Below, piece after piece: positions 51,893 through 60,356 of a stretch of DNA of 64,000 nt. Within the stretch, counting starts at the first letter, position 1. Every line of letters starts with the position of its first letter. A program made the position numbers and the translations under genes. A model generated the notes under the pieces. The model was not told where the DNA came from. It ran no database searches and worked only from the letters and a program-made list of their open reading frames with translations. This DNA comes from Acinetobacter sp. XH1741 (GTDB lineage: Bacteria > Pseudomonadota > Gammaproteobacteria > Pseudomonadales > Moraxellaceae): assembly GCF_041021895.1 (NCBI RefSeq), contig NZ_CP157428.1, positions 1,674,001 through 1,738,000 on the forward strand. Direction: 5' to 3'.

Positions 51893-52585
51893 GTGTGGCA
51901 GCGGATGTCTTCAGGACAACAAGTTTTACTTAAACTAAGAAAAATGATTATTTCAGGGGAACTTGAAGGCGGTGCCAGAATTGCCGAAATTCCAACGGCC
52001 GAGTTACTTGGCGTTTCAAGGCAGCCTGTTCGTATTGCCTTTCGGTTGCTCGAACAAGAAGGTCTCCTCATTAAAAACCCAACTCGTGGTTACACGGTTC
52101 GTGAAATTTCAGAACAATTGGTTCATGATGCGCTTGAAGTGCGCGGTGTGCTTGAAGGGTTGGCTGCGAAAACTTTGGCAGAACAAGGCTTAAGCGAAGA
52201 GCAGAAAAAGACGCTGCAACATTGTATTCAAGAAACTGAAAAACTCTTTAATGAAAAGGACGAGTTTGGCGATGCTGAACTAGAGCGTTATCATCATTTT
52301 AATGTCATCTTTCATGACACCATTATTGAAGGTGCGCAAAACGTCGCACTCATACAAGCCTTAGCAAAAAACAACCAATTGCCTATGGCTTCTGCCCAAG
52401 CCATTACCTATGATCAGAACCAAGCTTTGTCTGAATATCGTCGTTTGCACTACGCACATTTACAGCATTGTTCGATTTTCGATGCCTTGGTACATCGACA
52501 GGCAGGGCGTGCTGAAACATTAATGCGTGAACACAGCAGTGTAGTGATTTTAGGTGAAACGCTCAGAAATGTTTTAAGTGCTTAA
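51893..52585 (+). CDS. vanR: GntR-family vanillate repressor (VanR)
   Basis: 230 residues from the GTG at 51893; an ATG four codons later (51905) is equally plausible and neither has a strong ribosome site. The winged helix lies at about 8-75 (LRKMIISGELEGGARIAEIP, TAELLGVSRQPVRIAFRLLE, TRGYTVREI). The FCD ligand domain follows, with metal-type His residues in HHFNVIFHDTIIEGAQN and LHYAHLQHCSIFDALV. VanR of this family represses vanAB and is released by vanillate. It is convergent with vanB, and matching operators lie beside vanA. Confidence 0.88.
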   Translation: MWQRMSSGQQVLLKLRKMIISGELEGGARIAEIPTAELLGVSRQPVRIAFRLLEQEGLLIKNPTRGYTVREISEQLVHDALEVRGVLEGLAAKTLAEQGLSEEQKKTLQHCIQETEKLFNEKDEFGDAELERYHHFNVIFHDTIIEGAQNVALIQALAKNNQLPMASAQAITYDQNQALSEYRRLHYAHLQHCSIFDALVHRQAGRAETLMREHSSVVILGETLRNVLSA

Positions 52586-52594
52586 GGCGAAATA

Positions 52595-52622
52595 AGTTCC
52601 TTTATATTTGAATAAAGGAACT
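52595..52622. terminator. Bidirectional terminator between vanR and vanB
   Basis: AGTTCCTTTAT (52595-52605) and ATAAAGGAACT (52612-52622) form a perfect 11-bp stem between the convergent stops. Confidence 0.75.
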
Positions 52623-52628
52623 TTCGGG

Positions 52629-53579
52629 TTAAAGCTCAATCACAAGATTTTTAGTTTTTGCACGAGAACAGCAGGGCGTAAAATGGTCGTTCAATGCATG
52701 TTCTTCATCGGTCATAAACATATCTCGATGATCAGGCGTGCCTTCTACCACACGGGTAATACAGGTCCCGCAAATGCCTTGTTCACACGAAATAGGAATA
52801 TCAAAACCATTTGCAATTAATGCTTCAGTAGCAGTTTGCTCTGGTAATACTTCAATTCGACGGCCAGTACCTTTAACTTCAATGGTAAAAGCTTCATCGT
52901 TAGACGTATCTACTTTTTGAGCGACAAAATGCTCTTGATGTAACTGTTCGCTATGCCAACCTGCTTGTACGGCTGAGTTCATGACAAACTGCATAAACCC
53001 AGTAGGCCCACACACATATAGGTGTTTATCTGGTGAAGCTTGGGCTAAAACCTCTGCCATATTACATTCGGTGTCGGGTTGGTCTTGAATATGAAAATGG
53101 ACTTGCTCACCAAAGTGCTCGGTTAAATTGCCATAAAAGGCAATCATTTCATGACTACGAACAAAGTAGTGTAATTCGAAAGGAATATTGGCTGACTTAA
53201 GCCGATACGCCATCGATAAAATAGGGGTAATACCAATACCACCCGCAAATAAAATCGCCTGCTTTGTGTGAGGGTGAATTTCAAATAAATTACGCGGCTC
53301 ACCAATTTTTAAATGATCGCCTTCACGATATTCAGTGTGAATGCAACGTGAGCCTCCGCGTGAATTGGCATCATGTAAAACACCAATCACATAACGATGT
53401 TTTTCACTACAACAGTTTGAAAGTGAATATTGACGGGTGAGGCCATTTTTTAGATGTACATCAATGTGCGAGCCTGCTTCAAAACTCGGTAGCTCTGTGC
53501 CATTTGCGGAGACCAATTCAAACGCACGAATGGTCGGAGTGAGCTGGTGAATTTTTTGAATAATAACGTCCATGTTCAT
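52629..53579 (-). CDS. vanB: Vanillate O-demethylase reductase component (VanB)
   Basis: 316 residues (an ATG two codons in is also possible). Order: FAD-binding barrel with RQYSLSNCCSEKHRYVIGV (FMN/FAD RxYS), NAD-binding domain with ILFAGGIGITPILSMAYRL and HLYVCGPTGFMQF, then a C-terminal plant-type [2Fe-2S] ferredoxin with Cys265, Cys270, Cys273 and Cys303 or 304 (CEQGICGTC). It passes electrons from NADH to VanA. Its start is six bases after the vanA stop. Confidence 0.94.
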   Translation of the reverse strand: MNMDVIIQKIHQLTPTIRAFELVSANGTELPSFEAGSHIDVHLKNGLTRQYSLSNCCSEKHRYVIGVLHDANSRGGSRCIHTEYREGDHLKIGEPRNLFEIHPHTKQAILFAGGIGITPILSMAYRLKSANIPFELHYFVRSHEMIAFYGNLTEHFGEQVHFHIQDQPDTECNMAEVLAQASPDKHLYVCGPTGFMQFVMNSAVQAGWHSEQLHQEHFVAQKVDTSNDEAFTIEVKGTGRRIEVLPEQTATEALIANGFDIPISCEQGICGTCITRVVEGTPDHRDMFMTDEEHALNDHFTPCCSRAKTKNLVIEL

Positions 53580-53585
53580 GCTCCA

Positions 53586-54662
53586 TTAAATAATCCGAAT
53601 GTTTGGAAACTTCTGTGCGGATGTTTCAGGAGGTGTTTTATTTTCTTCGGCAAGTAATCGCTCAATCACTTTACGAGACTGTACACCGCCTGCATCGATG
53701 TTGAGCATCAGTAACTTGCGATGTGGGTTGTTTAAAATATTTTGCTGCTGTTGTTCTAGCATTTCTAAATCTTCAGTAAAGATTTTGCCTTGGCCTTCAC
53801 GAATTTGATCGGTGAGTTCAGCATTGTCAGGTTGGAAGTTGCGTGCCATTCCCCAGAAATACCAGTGTGAGGTTTCAGTTTCTGGTGTAATAAAATCAAC
53901 CACAATTGAGGAAACTTTTTTGTCATTTGGTGCGTGATAACCCCCATGTCCAGCATGCGCTACACCAACTTCAATATGCACATTACTTGGCGCAAAGAAG
54001 TGGCAACGTTGCCAACGGTCAACGGGTACATCTTCTGCTAAGTGGTTACCACGAAGGGCCATTTGCCAAAATGGAGGCGCGATCACATTTTCCATATAGC
54101 GTTCGGTAATGACATGGTCGCCGTCAACTTTAGTGACTGGTAATGATTCATCAATCTCTTTTTGTCCGATGCTGCTTGAATGAACATAGGTCTCGTGGGT
54201 TAAATCCATCAGGTTATCGACCATCAAGCGATAGTCACACTGAATATGAAACAGGCCTCCGCCATAGCTCCATTCAGGATGATCTGCCCATTCTAAAGTT
54301 GGCAGTTTTGCTTCATCTGCTAATGCTTTCTCACCCGGCCATATCCAAATAAAACCAAACTTTTCGACAACCGCATATGCTTTGTTGCAAGGAAAACCAT
54401 TTACACGTTGAGCTGGCATTGAAACAGTTTTTCCATCACAACCCATTACTAAGCCATGATAACCACAGACAAGGTTGCCATCTTCTACATAACCCAGTGA
54501 AAGCGGGGCACCACGATGGGGACAAAAATCTTCAACGGCTGCAACTTGGTTTTCTTTCCCACGATAAAAAACAATTTTTTCACCACAAATGGTGCGGCCT
54601 AATGGTTTGTCATGGATTTCTTCTGGGCGGCAGGCTACATACCATGCATTTTTGATAAACAT
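53586..54662 (-). CDS. vanA: Vanillate O-demethylase oxygenase component (VanA)
   Basis: 358 residues. N-terminal Rieske domain with Cys47-Pro-His49 and Cys66-x2-His69 (CPHRGAPLSLGY, CGYHG). The mononuclear iron site is in the catalytic domain at NLMDLTHETYVH (His156, His161). It removes the methyl group of vanillate as formaldehyde to give protocatechuate, using electrons from VanB. An exact ATTGGATCCAAT palindrome lies 21 bases upstream of the start, placed to block transcription when VanR is bound. Confidence 0.95.
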   Translation of the reverse strand: MFIKNAWYVACRPEEIHDKPLGRTICGEKIVFYRGKENQVAAVEDFCPHRGAPLSLGYVEDGNLVCGYHGLVMGCDGKTVSMPAQRVNGFPCNKAYAVVEKFGFIWIWPGEKALADEAKLPTLEWADHPEWSYGGGLFHIQCDYRLMVDNLMDLTHETYVHSSSIGQKEIDESLPVTKVDGDHVITERYMENVIAPPFWQMALRGNHLAEDVPVDRWQRCHFFAPSNVHIEVGVAHAGHGGYHAPNDKKVSSIVVDFITPETETSHWYFWGMARNFQPDNAELTDQIREGQGKIFTEDLEMLEQQQQNILNNPHRKLLMLNIDAGGVQSRKVIERLLAEENKTPPETSAQKFPNIRII

Positions 54663-54683
54663 TGTGACGACTCCTTATCACTT

Positions 54684-54695
54684 ATTGGATCCAAT
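54684..54695. promoter_or_regulatory. VanR operator (VanO) site 1, next to vanA
   Basis: ATTGGATCCAAT, a perfect 12-bp palindrome identical to the VanR operator half I recall from Caulobacter crescentus. Confidence 0.8.
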
Positions 54696-54848
54696 TTATA
54701 ATAAATAAAAATATTGGTCAATTGGTGAACAGTGTATTTTTTAAAAAATTATTGATCTTTAAAGGTGGGTTTTCTGTATATTTTTAAATGTTATCAAGTG
54801 TGTTTATCGTTGTTTTAAATTTAGAGGTGAAATTTTCATTAGCTTTTA

Positions 54849-54860
54849 TTTGGATCCATA
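54849..54860. promoter_or_regulatory. VanO-like site 2
   Basis: TTTGGATCCATA, sharing the TGGATCCA core of site 1; a less symmetrical match. Confidence 0.6.
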
Positions 54861-54926
54861 TTGATTTGGTTGAAAGCTGAATAGAAATGGTACTTAGAAT
54901 GATAAATTTGAAAAATAGATAAATTT

Positions 54927-54938
54927 TATGGATCCATA
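54927..54938. promoter_or_regulatory. VanO-like site 3
   Basis: TATGGATCCATA, a perfect palindrome around the TGGATCCA core. Confidence 0.65.
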
Positions 54939-55029
54939 TTTTTTGTTTTAATGGTTTTAAATAAATTATAAATATATTTTTCAATTATTTAATTTATGGT
55001 TTATTAAATTTTAAAAATATTGTTGATTT

Positions 55030-55041
55030 TTTGGATCCAAA
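55030..55041. promoter_or_regulatory. VanO-like site 4, on the vanK side
   Basis: TTTGGATCCAAA, a perfect palindrome about 140 bases upstream of the vanK start. Together with the other three sites it accounts for much of the 519-base vanA-vanK gap. Confidence 0.65.
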
Positions 55042-55181
55042 TAATCAGTATGGAAAAAGAGCAGGATGCTCAAAAAACAAATATTCCTCTAGGTCATTAT
55101 GGATACGGATATGCATAACCACCCAATCGCTCTTATCGGCAATGTCGTGTGTATCTCTTATCCACATTGGGAGATGCACAA

Positions 55182-56528
55182 ATGGAAAGAGACGTTCTAA
55201 GTGAGATCAATCAGAACAACATGAGCCGTTATCAATGGTTTGTTATTTTGATCTGTATTTGTCTCAATATTATTGATGGCTTTGACGTGATGGTGATGGC
55301 ATTTACTGCGCCATCCGTGTCGGCAGAATGGTCGCTTTCAGGGGCACAAATTGGTTTGTTGCTGAGTTCTGGCCTTTTTGGAATGGCTGCGGGTTCAATT
55401 TTTCTAGCGCCTTTAGCCGATAAAATCGGTCGTCGTTTACTTATTTTAGTTTGCCTTGTGATTGCTGGTTTTAGCATGTTGGGCTGTGCTTTGGTTCAAA
55501 GCCACAGCATGTTAGCAGCACTTCGGTTTATTACCGGCATTGGGGTAGGTGGGATTCTTGCCAGCAGTAACGTTTTGGCAAGTGAATATGCCAATGCTCG
55601 CTGGCGCAGTCTGGCTGTTAGCTTAATGTCTACAGGTTATGGAATTGGCGCGACACTGGGTGGAATACTATCACTGGCCTTGATTGAGCATTTAGGTTGG
55701 CGCTCAATCTTTTTGGCAGGTGGGGTTACCACTATTGCAATGCTACTAATCAGCGCATGGTTATTACCTGAATCTTTAGATTACTTACTCGCGAAACGAC
55801 CAAATCAGGCACTCGAACGAATTAATGCAACTGTAAATCGCATTGGGCTAAACGAATTACCCGTTATGCCGCGTTATGAAAAAATGAGCACGCAAAATGG
55901 TAGTGAACTGGGCAAATTATTTGCTGGACAACTGGGGTTTCAAACGCTTTGTCTGTGGTTTGCATTCTTTTTAGTGATGTTTGGCTTTTACTTTGTGATG
56001 AGCTGGACACCAAAAATTCTTATTTCAATGGGAATGTCGCCACACCAAGGTGTAAGTACCGGCATTTTAATTAGTATTGGCGGGATTTTCGGGGCAGCCA
56101 TTATTGGTTTATTGGCATCACGTATGAAAATTTTCTATGCCTTAAGTCTATTTTTAGGGCTAACGTCTGCATGTGTTTTCCTGTTTGTTGCAGTCTCGGC
56201 TCAAGTCAGCATTGCACTCATAGTCGGCTTATTACTTGGCACACTCATTAATGGCTGTGTGGCAGGTTTATATTCGATTTCTCCAACAATTTATGATGCT
56301 GAAATCCGTAGTCGCGGCGTGGGCTATGCAATTGGTTTTGGTCGTATTGGGGCAATTTTATCGCCAACGGTGGCAGGTATTTTTCTGGATAGAGGTATGG
56401 CGCCTGCAACGCTTTATGCCTATTACGGTGTGGTCTTTATTTTGGCTATTTTCCTGATTTTAAGCTTGGGTAGTGCTTTTTACCGCAGTCAAAAAGAGCA
56501 AAACTACTCGCTTAAAACAGCACCTTAA
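55182..56528 (+). CDS. vanK: MFS aromatic-acid transporter (VanK)
   Basis: 448 residues from the ATG at 55182 (GGGAG nine bases upstream); a longer frame from 55149 has no ribosome site. AAHS-type symporter with about twelve helices: NIIDGFDVMVMAFTAPSVSA with the helix-1 Asp pair, the loop LADKIGRRLLIL, ITGIGVGGILASSNVLASEY and GVGYAIGFGRIGAILSPTVA. In Acinetobacter VanK is linked to uptake of vanillate and protocatechuate. It is divergent from vanAB and forms a pair with the porin gene 31 bases later. Confidence 0.9.
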   Translation: MERDVLSEINQNNMSRYQWFVILICICLNIIDGFDVMVMAFTAPSVSAEWSLSGAQIGLLLSSGLFGMAAGSIFLAPLADKIGRRLLILVCLVIAGFSMLGCALVQSHSMLAALRFITGIGVGGILASSNVLASEYANARWRSLAVSLMSTGYGIGATLGGILSLALIEHLGWRSIFLAGGVTTIAMLLISAWLLPESLDYLLAKRPNQALERINATVNRIGLNELPVMPRYEKMSTQNGSELGKLFAGQLGFQTLCLWFAFFLVMFGFYFVMSWTPKILISMGMSPHQGVSTGILISIGGIFGAAIIGLLASRMKIFYALSLFLGLTSACVFLFVAVSAQVSIALIVGLLLGTLINGCVAGLYSISPTIYDAEIRSRGVGYAIGFGRIGAILSPTVAGIFLDRGMAPATLYAYYGVVFILAIFLILSLGSAFYRSQKEQNYSLKTAP

Positions 56529-56559
56529 TCCATTAAAAATTAAATAGTTGAGATAAAAA

Positions 56560-57840
56560 ATGAAAAAGACACCATTGTGGGTGGGGGTATGCTTGTGCCC
56601 ATTATTTAGTCAAGTTGTGCATGCCGAGTTTATTGCAGATAGTAAAGCTGAGCTGACACTACGTAATTTTTACTTTGACCGAGACTATAAAAAAGACCCA
56701 TATCCTTATACAGCAGCCAGAGATTGGGCGCAGGGTTTAATTTTTAAAGGACAGTCTGGTTATACCGAAGGGACAGTTGGTTTCGGTGTTGATGTGCTGG
56801 CAATGGCAGGTTTTAACCTGATGGGAAGCCGCGCCGATGACTATGCACGTAGTGGCTTACTACAAGTAAATAGCGATAACTCGCGTGATGATTATTATGG
56901 GAAAATCGGCATTACAGGGAAGGCTAAATTTAGAAAAAATGAGCTTTTTGTGGGTGATTTAGTTCCGCAGTTACCGACTATATTTTCATCGCCAGCGCGT
57001 TTGTTCCCTCAGACTTATCGCGGTATTCGCTTTGTTTCAAATGAAATTCCCAATCTTCAACTCGAAGGTTTTTATGTTGACGAAGTACGGCAGCGCGATT
57101 CCATTCGTTATACCGATGTTGGAACAGATAATATCAACCATCGTTTTGACAAAGCTGCAACTACAGACTCGTTTTATACTTTGGGAGGAAGTTATCAGTT
57201 AAAGGACTACCGTTTACGTGCTTATCATGCTGAACTCAAAGACATTTACCAGCAACAATTTTTAGGATTTAACGGAAAACAACCTTTAAATGACCAGCTT
57301 AATTTTTTAAGTGATGTACGTTTTTTTAATAGTGAAGAAACTGGAAGCAAAAAAATAGGAGAGGTCGATAACCGCCATATTAGTGGCTTATTTGGTTTGA
57401 ACTATCAAAATCATACGGTTTCTTTGGGTTATATGCAGTCATTTGGTTCAACAGGTCTGCCATTTTTGTCGGGAACAGAAAGCCCAGTCGTGCTTGATTT
57501 TATGAGTTCGGACTATTCGAATAAAGATGAAAAAGTCTATTCGATTCGTTACGAATATGACTTCAAAAATGCCCAATTAGGGGATGTTTCATTAAATGGT
57601 CTGCGCTTTATGACCCGCTATGCAAAAGGTGAAAACATTGATTTATTGCAATATGGCGATCAGCGTTTTAAAGAAGAGTCGATGGAATTTGATTTGGGTT
57701 ATAAAATTCCTGAAGGTAAGTTAAAAGGTTTGGGAATGCGAGCTCGTTTTTCTCACTATCGCAACGATATGCCTACTAATATGACTTTTCACTCGGCAAA
57801 TGAAACACGTTTGAATGTCGATTACACCTTTAAATTTTAA
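56560..57840 (+). CDS. vanP: OprD-family porin of the vanillate cluster (VanP)
   Basis: 426 residues with a signal peptide ending FSQVVHAE. The mature start FIADSKAELTLRNFYFDRDY and the block LFPQTYRGIRFVSNEI match HcaE, and the last strand ends in aromatic Phe (VDYTFKF), the usual outer-membrane assembly signal. It probably admits vanillate. Residues PYTAARDWAQGLIFKGQSGY align with HcaE almost throughout, showing recent common ancestry of the two porins. Confidence 0.88.
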   Translation: MKKTPLWVGVCLCPLFSQVVHAEFIADSKAELTLRNFYFDRDYKKDPYPYTAARDWAQGLIFKGQSGYTEGTVGFGVDVLAMAGFNLMGSRADDYARSGLLQVNSDNSRDDYYGKIGITGKAKFRKNELFVGDLVPQLPTIFSSPARLFPQTYRGIRFVSNEIPNLQLEGFYVDEVRQRDSIRYTDVGTDNINHRFDKAATTDSFYTLGGSYQLKDYRLRAYHAELKDIYQQQFLGFNGKQPLNDQLNFLSDVRFFNSEETGSKKIGEVDNRHISGLFGLNYQNHTVSLGYMQSFGSTGLPFLSGTESPVVLDFMSSDYSNKDEKVYSIRYEYDFKNAQLGDVSLNGLRFMTRYAKGENIDLLQYGDQRFKEESMEFDLGYKIPEGKLKGLGMRARFSHYRNDMPTNMTFHSANETRLNVDYTFKF

Positions 57841-57867
57841 TGATTAATATTTAACTAAATTCAAGAC

Positions 57868-57902
57868 AAGTTAAAACATTGTGACCATCAATGTTTTAAC
57901 TT
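57868..57902 (+). terminator. Terminator after vanP
   Basis: AAGTTAAAACATTG (57868-57881) and CAATGTTTTAACTT (57889-57902) form a perfect 14-bp stem, 28 bases after the stop. Confidence 0.75.
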
Positions 57903-57928
57903 TAGTTATCAACTGCACAAAATCACTC

Positions 57929-57934
57929 TATAAT
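57929..57934 (+). promoter_or_regulatory. Likely -10 box of the OsmC-YcaO gene
   Basis: TATAAT, perfect consensus; a weak -35 (TTATCA, 57906-57911) lies 17 bases upstream. It would give a leader of about 150 bases. Confidence 0.45.
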
Positions 57935-58048
57935 AGCGCCAATCTTATTAAAGCCAATTGAGTCTCTCATTAAACACATGGCTTTAATCTCTCATTTTTT
58001 TAAGTCAATTTCTTCGCTGTGATTCGGCTTATTTTTCAATATTTAGAA

Positions 58049-58076
58049 TTTTATGTGTCTGTGCTGACACATAAAA
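58049..58076 (+). promoter_or_regulatory. Perfect leader hairpin directly upstream of the OsmC-YcaO gene
   Basis: TTTTATGTGTC (58049-58059), loop TGTGCT, GACACATAAAA (58066-58076). It ends 16 bases before the ATG and has no T run; it could influence translation or mRNA stability. Confidence 0.45.
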
Positions 58077-58092
58077 ATATTTAGGTGCCAGC

Positions 58093-60291
58093 ATGGAAAT
58101 CAAGGTTAATTATCTCGACAATCTTCGACAGGAAGCTAAGTTCGATGACTTTACGGTAATTGCCGATCAACCAATTCGCTACAAGGGTGACGGTTCGGCA
58201 CCGGGCCCATTTGACTATTTTTTAGCATCGTCAGCATTGTGTGCAGCGTACTTTGTAAAAGTGTATTGTGCCGCTCGAGATATCCCAACTGATAACATTC
58301 GTTTATCGCAAAATAATATTGTTGATCCTGAAAACCGCTATAAGCAAACCTTTAAAATTCAAATTGAATTACCAGCCGATATTTCAGAGAAAGATCGCCA
58401 AGGGATTTTACGTTCGATTGACCGTTGTACTGTTAAAAAAGTGATTCAAACGGGTCCTGAATTTATTATTGAAGAAGTTGAAAGCATTGATGCAGATGCA
58501 CAAGCCTTGCTATTGCCAAGCTTAACTTCTGAAAACCATACCTATATTCAAGGTAAAGACCTGCCATTAGAAGAAACCATTGCCAATATGTCAGCTATTT
58601 TGGCAAATTTGGGTATGAAGATTGAAATCGCATCTTGGCGTAATATTGTGCCAAATGTATGGTCATTACATATTCGTGATGCACAGTCTCCGATGTGTTT
58701 TACCAATGGTAAAGGCGCGACTAAAGAAAGTGCTTTAGCGTCTGCATTGGGCGAATTTATTGAACGTTTAAACTGTAATTTCTTCTATAACGACCAGTTC
58801 TGGGGTGAGGATATTGCCAATGCTGAATTTGTGCATTATCCAGATGAAAAATGGTTTAAACCGGGTCCAAATGGTGAATTGCCTAAAGAAATCTTAGATG
58901 AATACTGTCTTGAGATTTATAACCCAGATGATGAGCTACTGGGTACACATTTATACGACACCAACTCAGGCAACGTAGAGCGTGGTATTTGCTCGCTACC
59001 TTTTGTGCGCCAGTCTGATGGTGAAGTTGTATATTTCCCATCAAATTTAATTGAAAACTTGTACTTAAGTAATGGTATGAGTGCAGGCAATACTTTGGCA
59101 GAAGCCCAAGTTCAATGCTTGTCAGAAATTTTTGAACGTGCTGTTAAACGTGAAATTTTGGAAGGTGAAATTGCACTTCCGGATGTTCCTGAAGACGTAT
59201 TAGCACAATACCCAAGTATTGTTGCTGGTATTAAAGGCTTAGAAGAGCAAGGTTTCCCTGTATTAGTTAAAGATGCATCACTAGGCGGTCAGTTCCCTGT
59301 AATGTGTGTAACTTTAATGAACCCGCGTACAGGTGGGGTGTTTGCATCTTTCGGTGCGCATCCAAGTTTTGAAGTTGCGTTGGAACGTAGCCTGACCGAA
59401 TTACTTCAAGGCCGTAGTTTTGAAGGCTTAAATGATTTACCTCAACCGACTTTCCAAAGTAATGCGGTCACTGAGCCGAACAACTTTGTTGAGCACTTTA
59501 TTGACTCAAGTGGTTTGGTTTCTTGGCGCTTCTTTAGCTCTAAATCTGACTATGACTTTGTTGAATGGGATTTTTCTGGCGAAGGCGAAGAGTCGAATGC
59601 AGAAGAAGCTGCAACATTGTTCGGTATTCTCGAAGAGATGGGCAAAGAAGTATACATGGCTGTGTACGAACACTTAGGTGCGACTGCTTGCCGTATTTTA
59701 GTGCCAGATTATTCAGAAATTTATCTCGTTGAAGATTTAATTTGGGACAATACCAACAAAGCACTTTCATTCCGTGAAGATATTCTAAATCTGCATCGTT
59801 TGGATGATGAACAGCTTGAGGCATTGGTTGAGCGTTTAGAAGAATGCGAGTTAGATGACTACACTGAAATTACCACACTCATTGGCATCGAGTTTGATGA
59901 CAATACAGTCTGGGGACAGCTCACCATTTTAGAGCTGAAATTGCTAATTTATGTGGCTTTACAACAGTTTGAAGAAGCAAAAGAGTTAGTCGAAACTTAC
60001 TTGCAATATAACACCAATACCGTTGAGCGTGGCTTGTTCTATCAGTGCATGAACGTGGTACTTGAAGTAATGCTAGATGAAGAACTAGAGCTTGAAGACT
60101 ACTTGACTAACTTCCGCCGTATGTTTGGTGATACACGAATGGATGCGGTATTAGGTTCTGTCGAGGGTAGCGTTCGTTTCTATGGTTTAACACCAACAAG
60201 TATGAAACTAGAAGGACTTGATCGTCATTTACGTCTGATCGAGAGCTATAAAAAATTGCATGCAGCTCGTGCTAAAGCCGTGGCGATGTAA
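58093..60291 (+). CDS. ycaO: OsmC-YcaO fusion protein
   Basis: 732 residues. Residues 1-140 form an OsmC-like domain (SAPGPFDYFLASSALCAAYF) that keeps both candidate redox Cys (Cys50 in SSALC, Cys112 in DRCTVKK). From about residue 150 the sequence follows E. coli YcaO from its start (YIQGKDLPLEETIANMSAIL, then VPNVWSLHIRDAQSP). The ATP-binding acidic motifs are in ATKESALASALGEFIERLNC and LAEAQVQCLSEIFERAVKRE. A helical TPR-like C-terminus follows (YVALQQFEEAKELVETYLQY). YcaO enzymes activate amide backbones with ATP; E. coli YcaO is linked to RimO methylthiolation of ribosomal protein S12. No leader-peptide gene is nearby, so a peptide-antibiotic role is unlikely. Confidence 0.88.
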   Translation: MEIKVNYLDNLRQEAKFDDFTVIADQPIRYKGDGSAPGPFDYFLASSALCAAYFVKVYCAARDIPTDNIRLSQNNIVDPENRYKQTFKIQIELPADISEKDRQGILRSIDRCTVKKVIQTGPEFIIEEVESIDADAQALLLPSLTSENHTYIQGKDLPLEETIANMSAILANLGMKIEIASWRNIVPNVWSLHIRDAQSPMCFTNGKGATKESALASALGEFIERLNCNFFYNDQFWGEDIANAEFVHYPDEKWFKPGPNGELPKEILDEYCLEIYNPDDELLGTHLYDTNSGNVERGICSLPFVRQSDGEVVYFPSNLIENLYLSNGMSAGNTLAEAQVQCLSEIFERAVKREILEGEIALPDVPEDVLAQYPSIVAGIKGLEEQGFPVLVKDASLGGQFPVMCVTLMNPRTGGVFASFGAHPSFEVALERSLTELLQGRSFEGLNDLPQPTFQSNAVTEPNNFVEHFIDSSGLVSWRFFSSKSDYDFVEWDFSGEGEESNAEEAATLFGILEEMGKEVYMAVYEHLGATACRILVPDYSEIYLVEDLIWDNTNKALSFREDILNLHRLDDEQLEALVERLEECELDDYTEITTLIGIEFDDNTVWGQLTILELKLLIYVALQQFEEAKELVETYLQYNTNTVERGLFYQCMNVVLEVMLDEELELEDYLTNFRRMFGDTRMDAVLGSVEGSVRFYGLTPTSMKLEGLDRHLRLIESYKKLHAARAKAVAM

Positions 60292-60306
60292 TTTAAAAAG
60301 CGAAAT

Positions 60307-60338
60307 AAAAAAAGCCTATTTTTAAATAGGCTTTTTTT
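60307..60338. terminator. Bidirectional terminator between ycaO and the GMC gene
   Basis: GCCTATTT (60314-60321) and AAATAGGC (60324-60331) with A7 and T7 flanks, between convergent genes. Confidence 0.9.
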
Positions 60339-60356
60339 ATACAACAAACTTTTAGA

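Noticed and set aside
58093..60291. YcaO-based peptide natural product cluster
   Set aside because: No precursor peptide, dehydrogenase partner or exporter lies nearby, and the protein follows the E. coli YcaO type linked to ribosomal protein modification.
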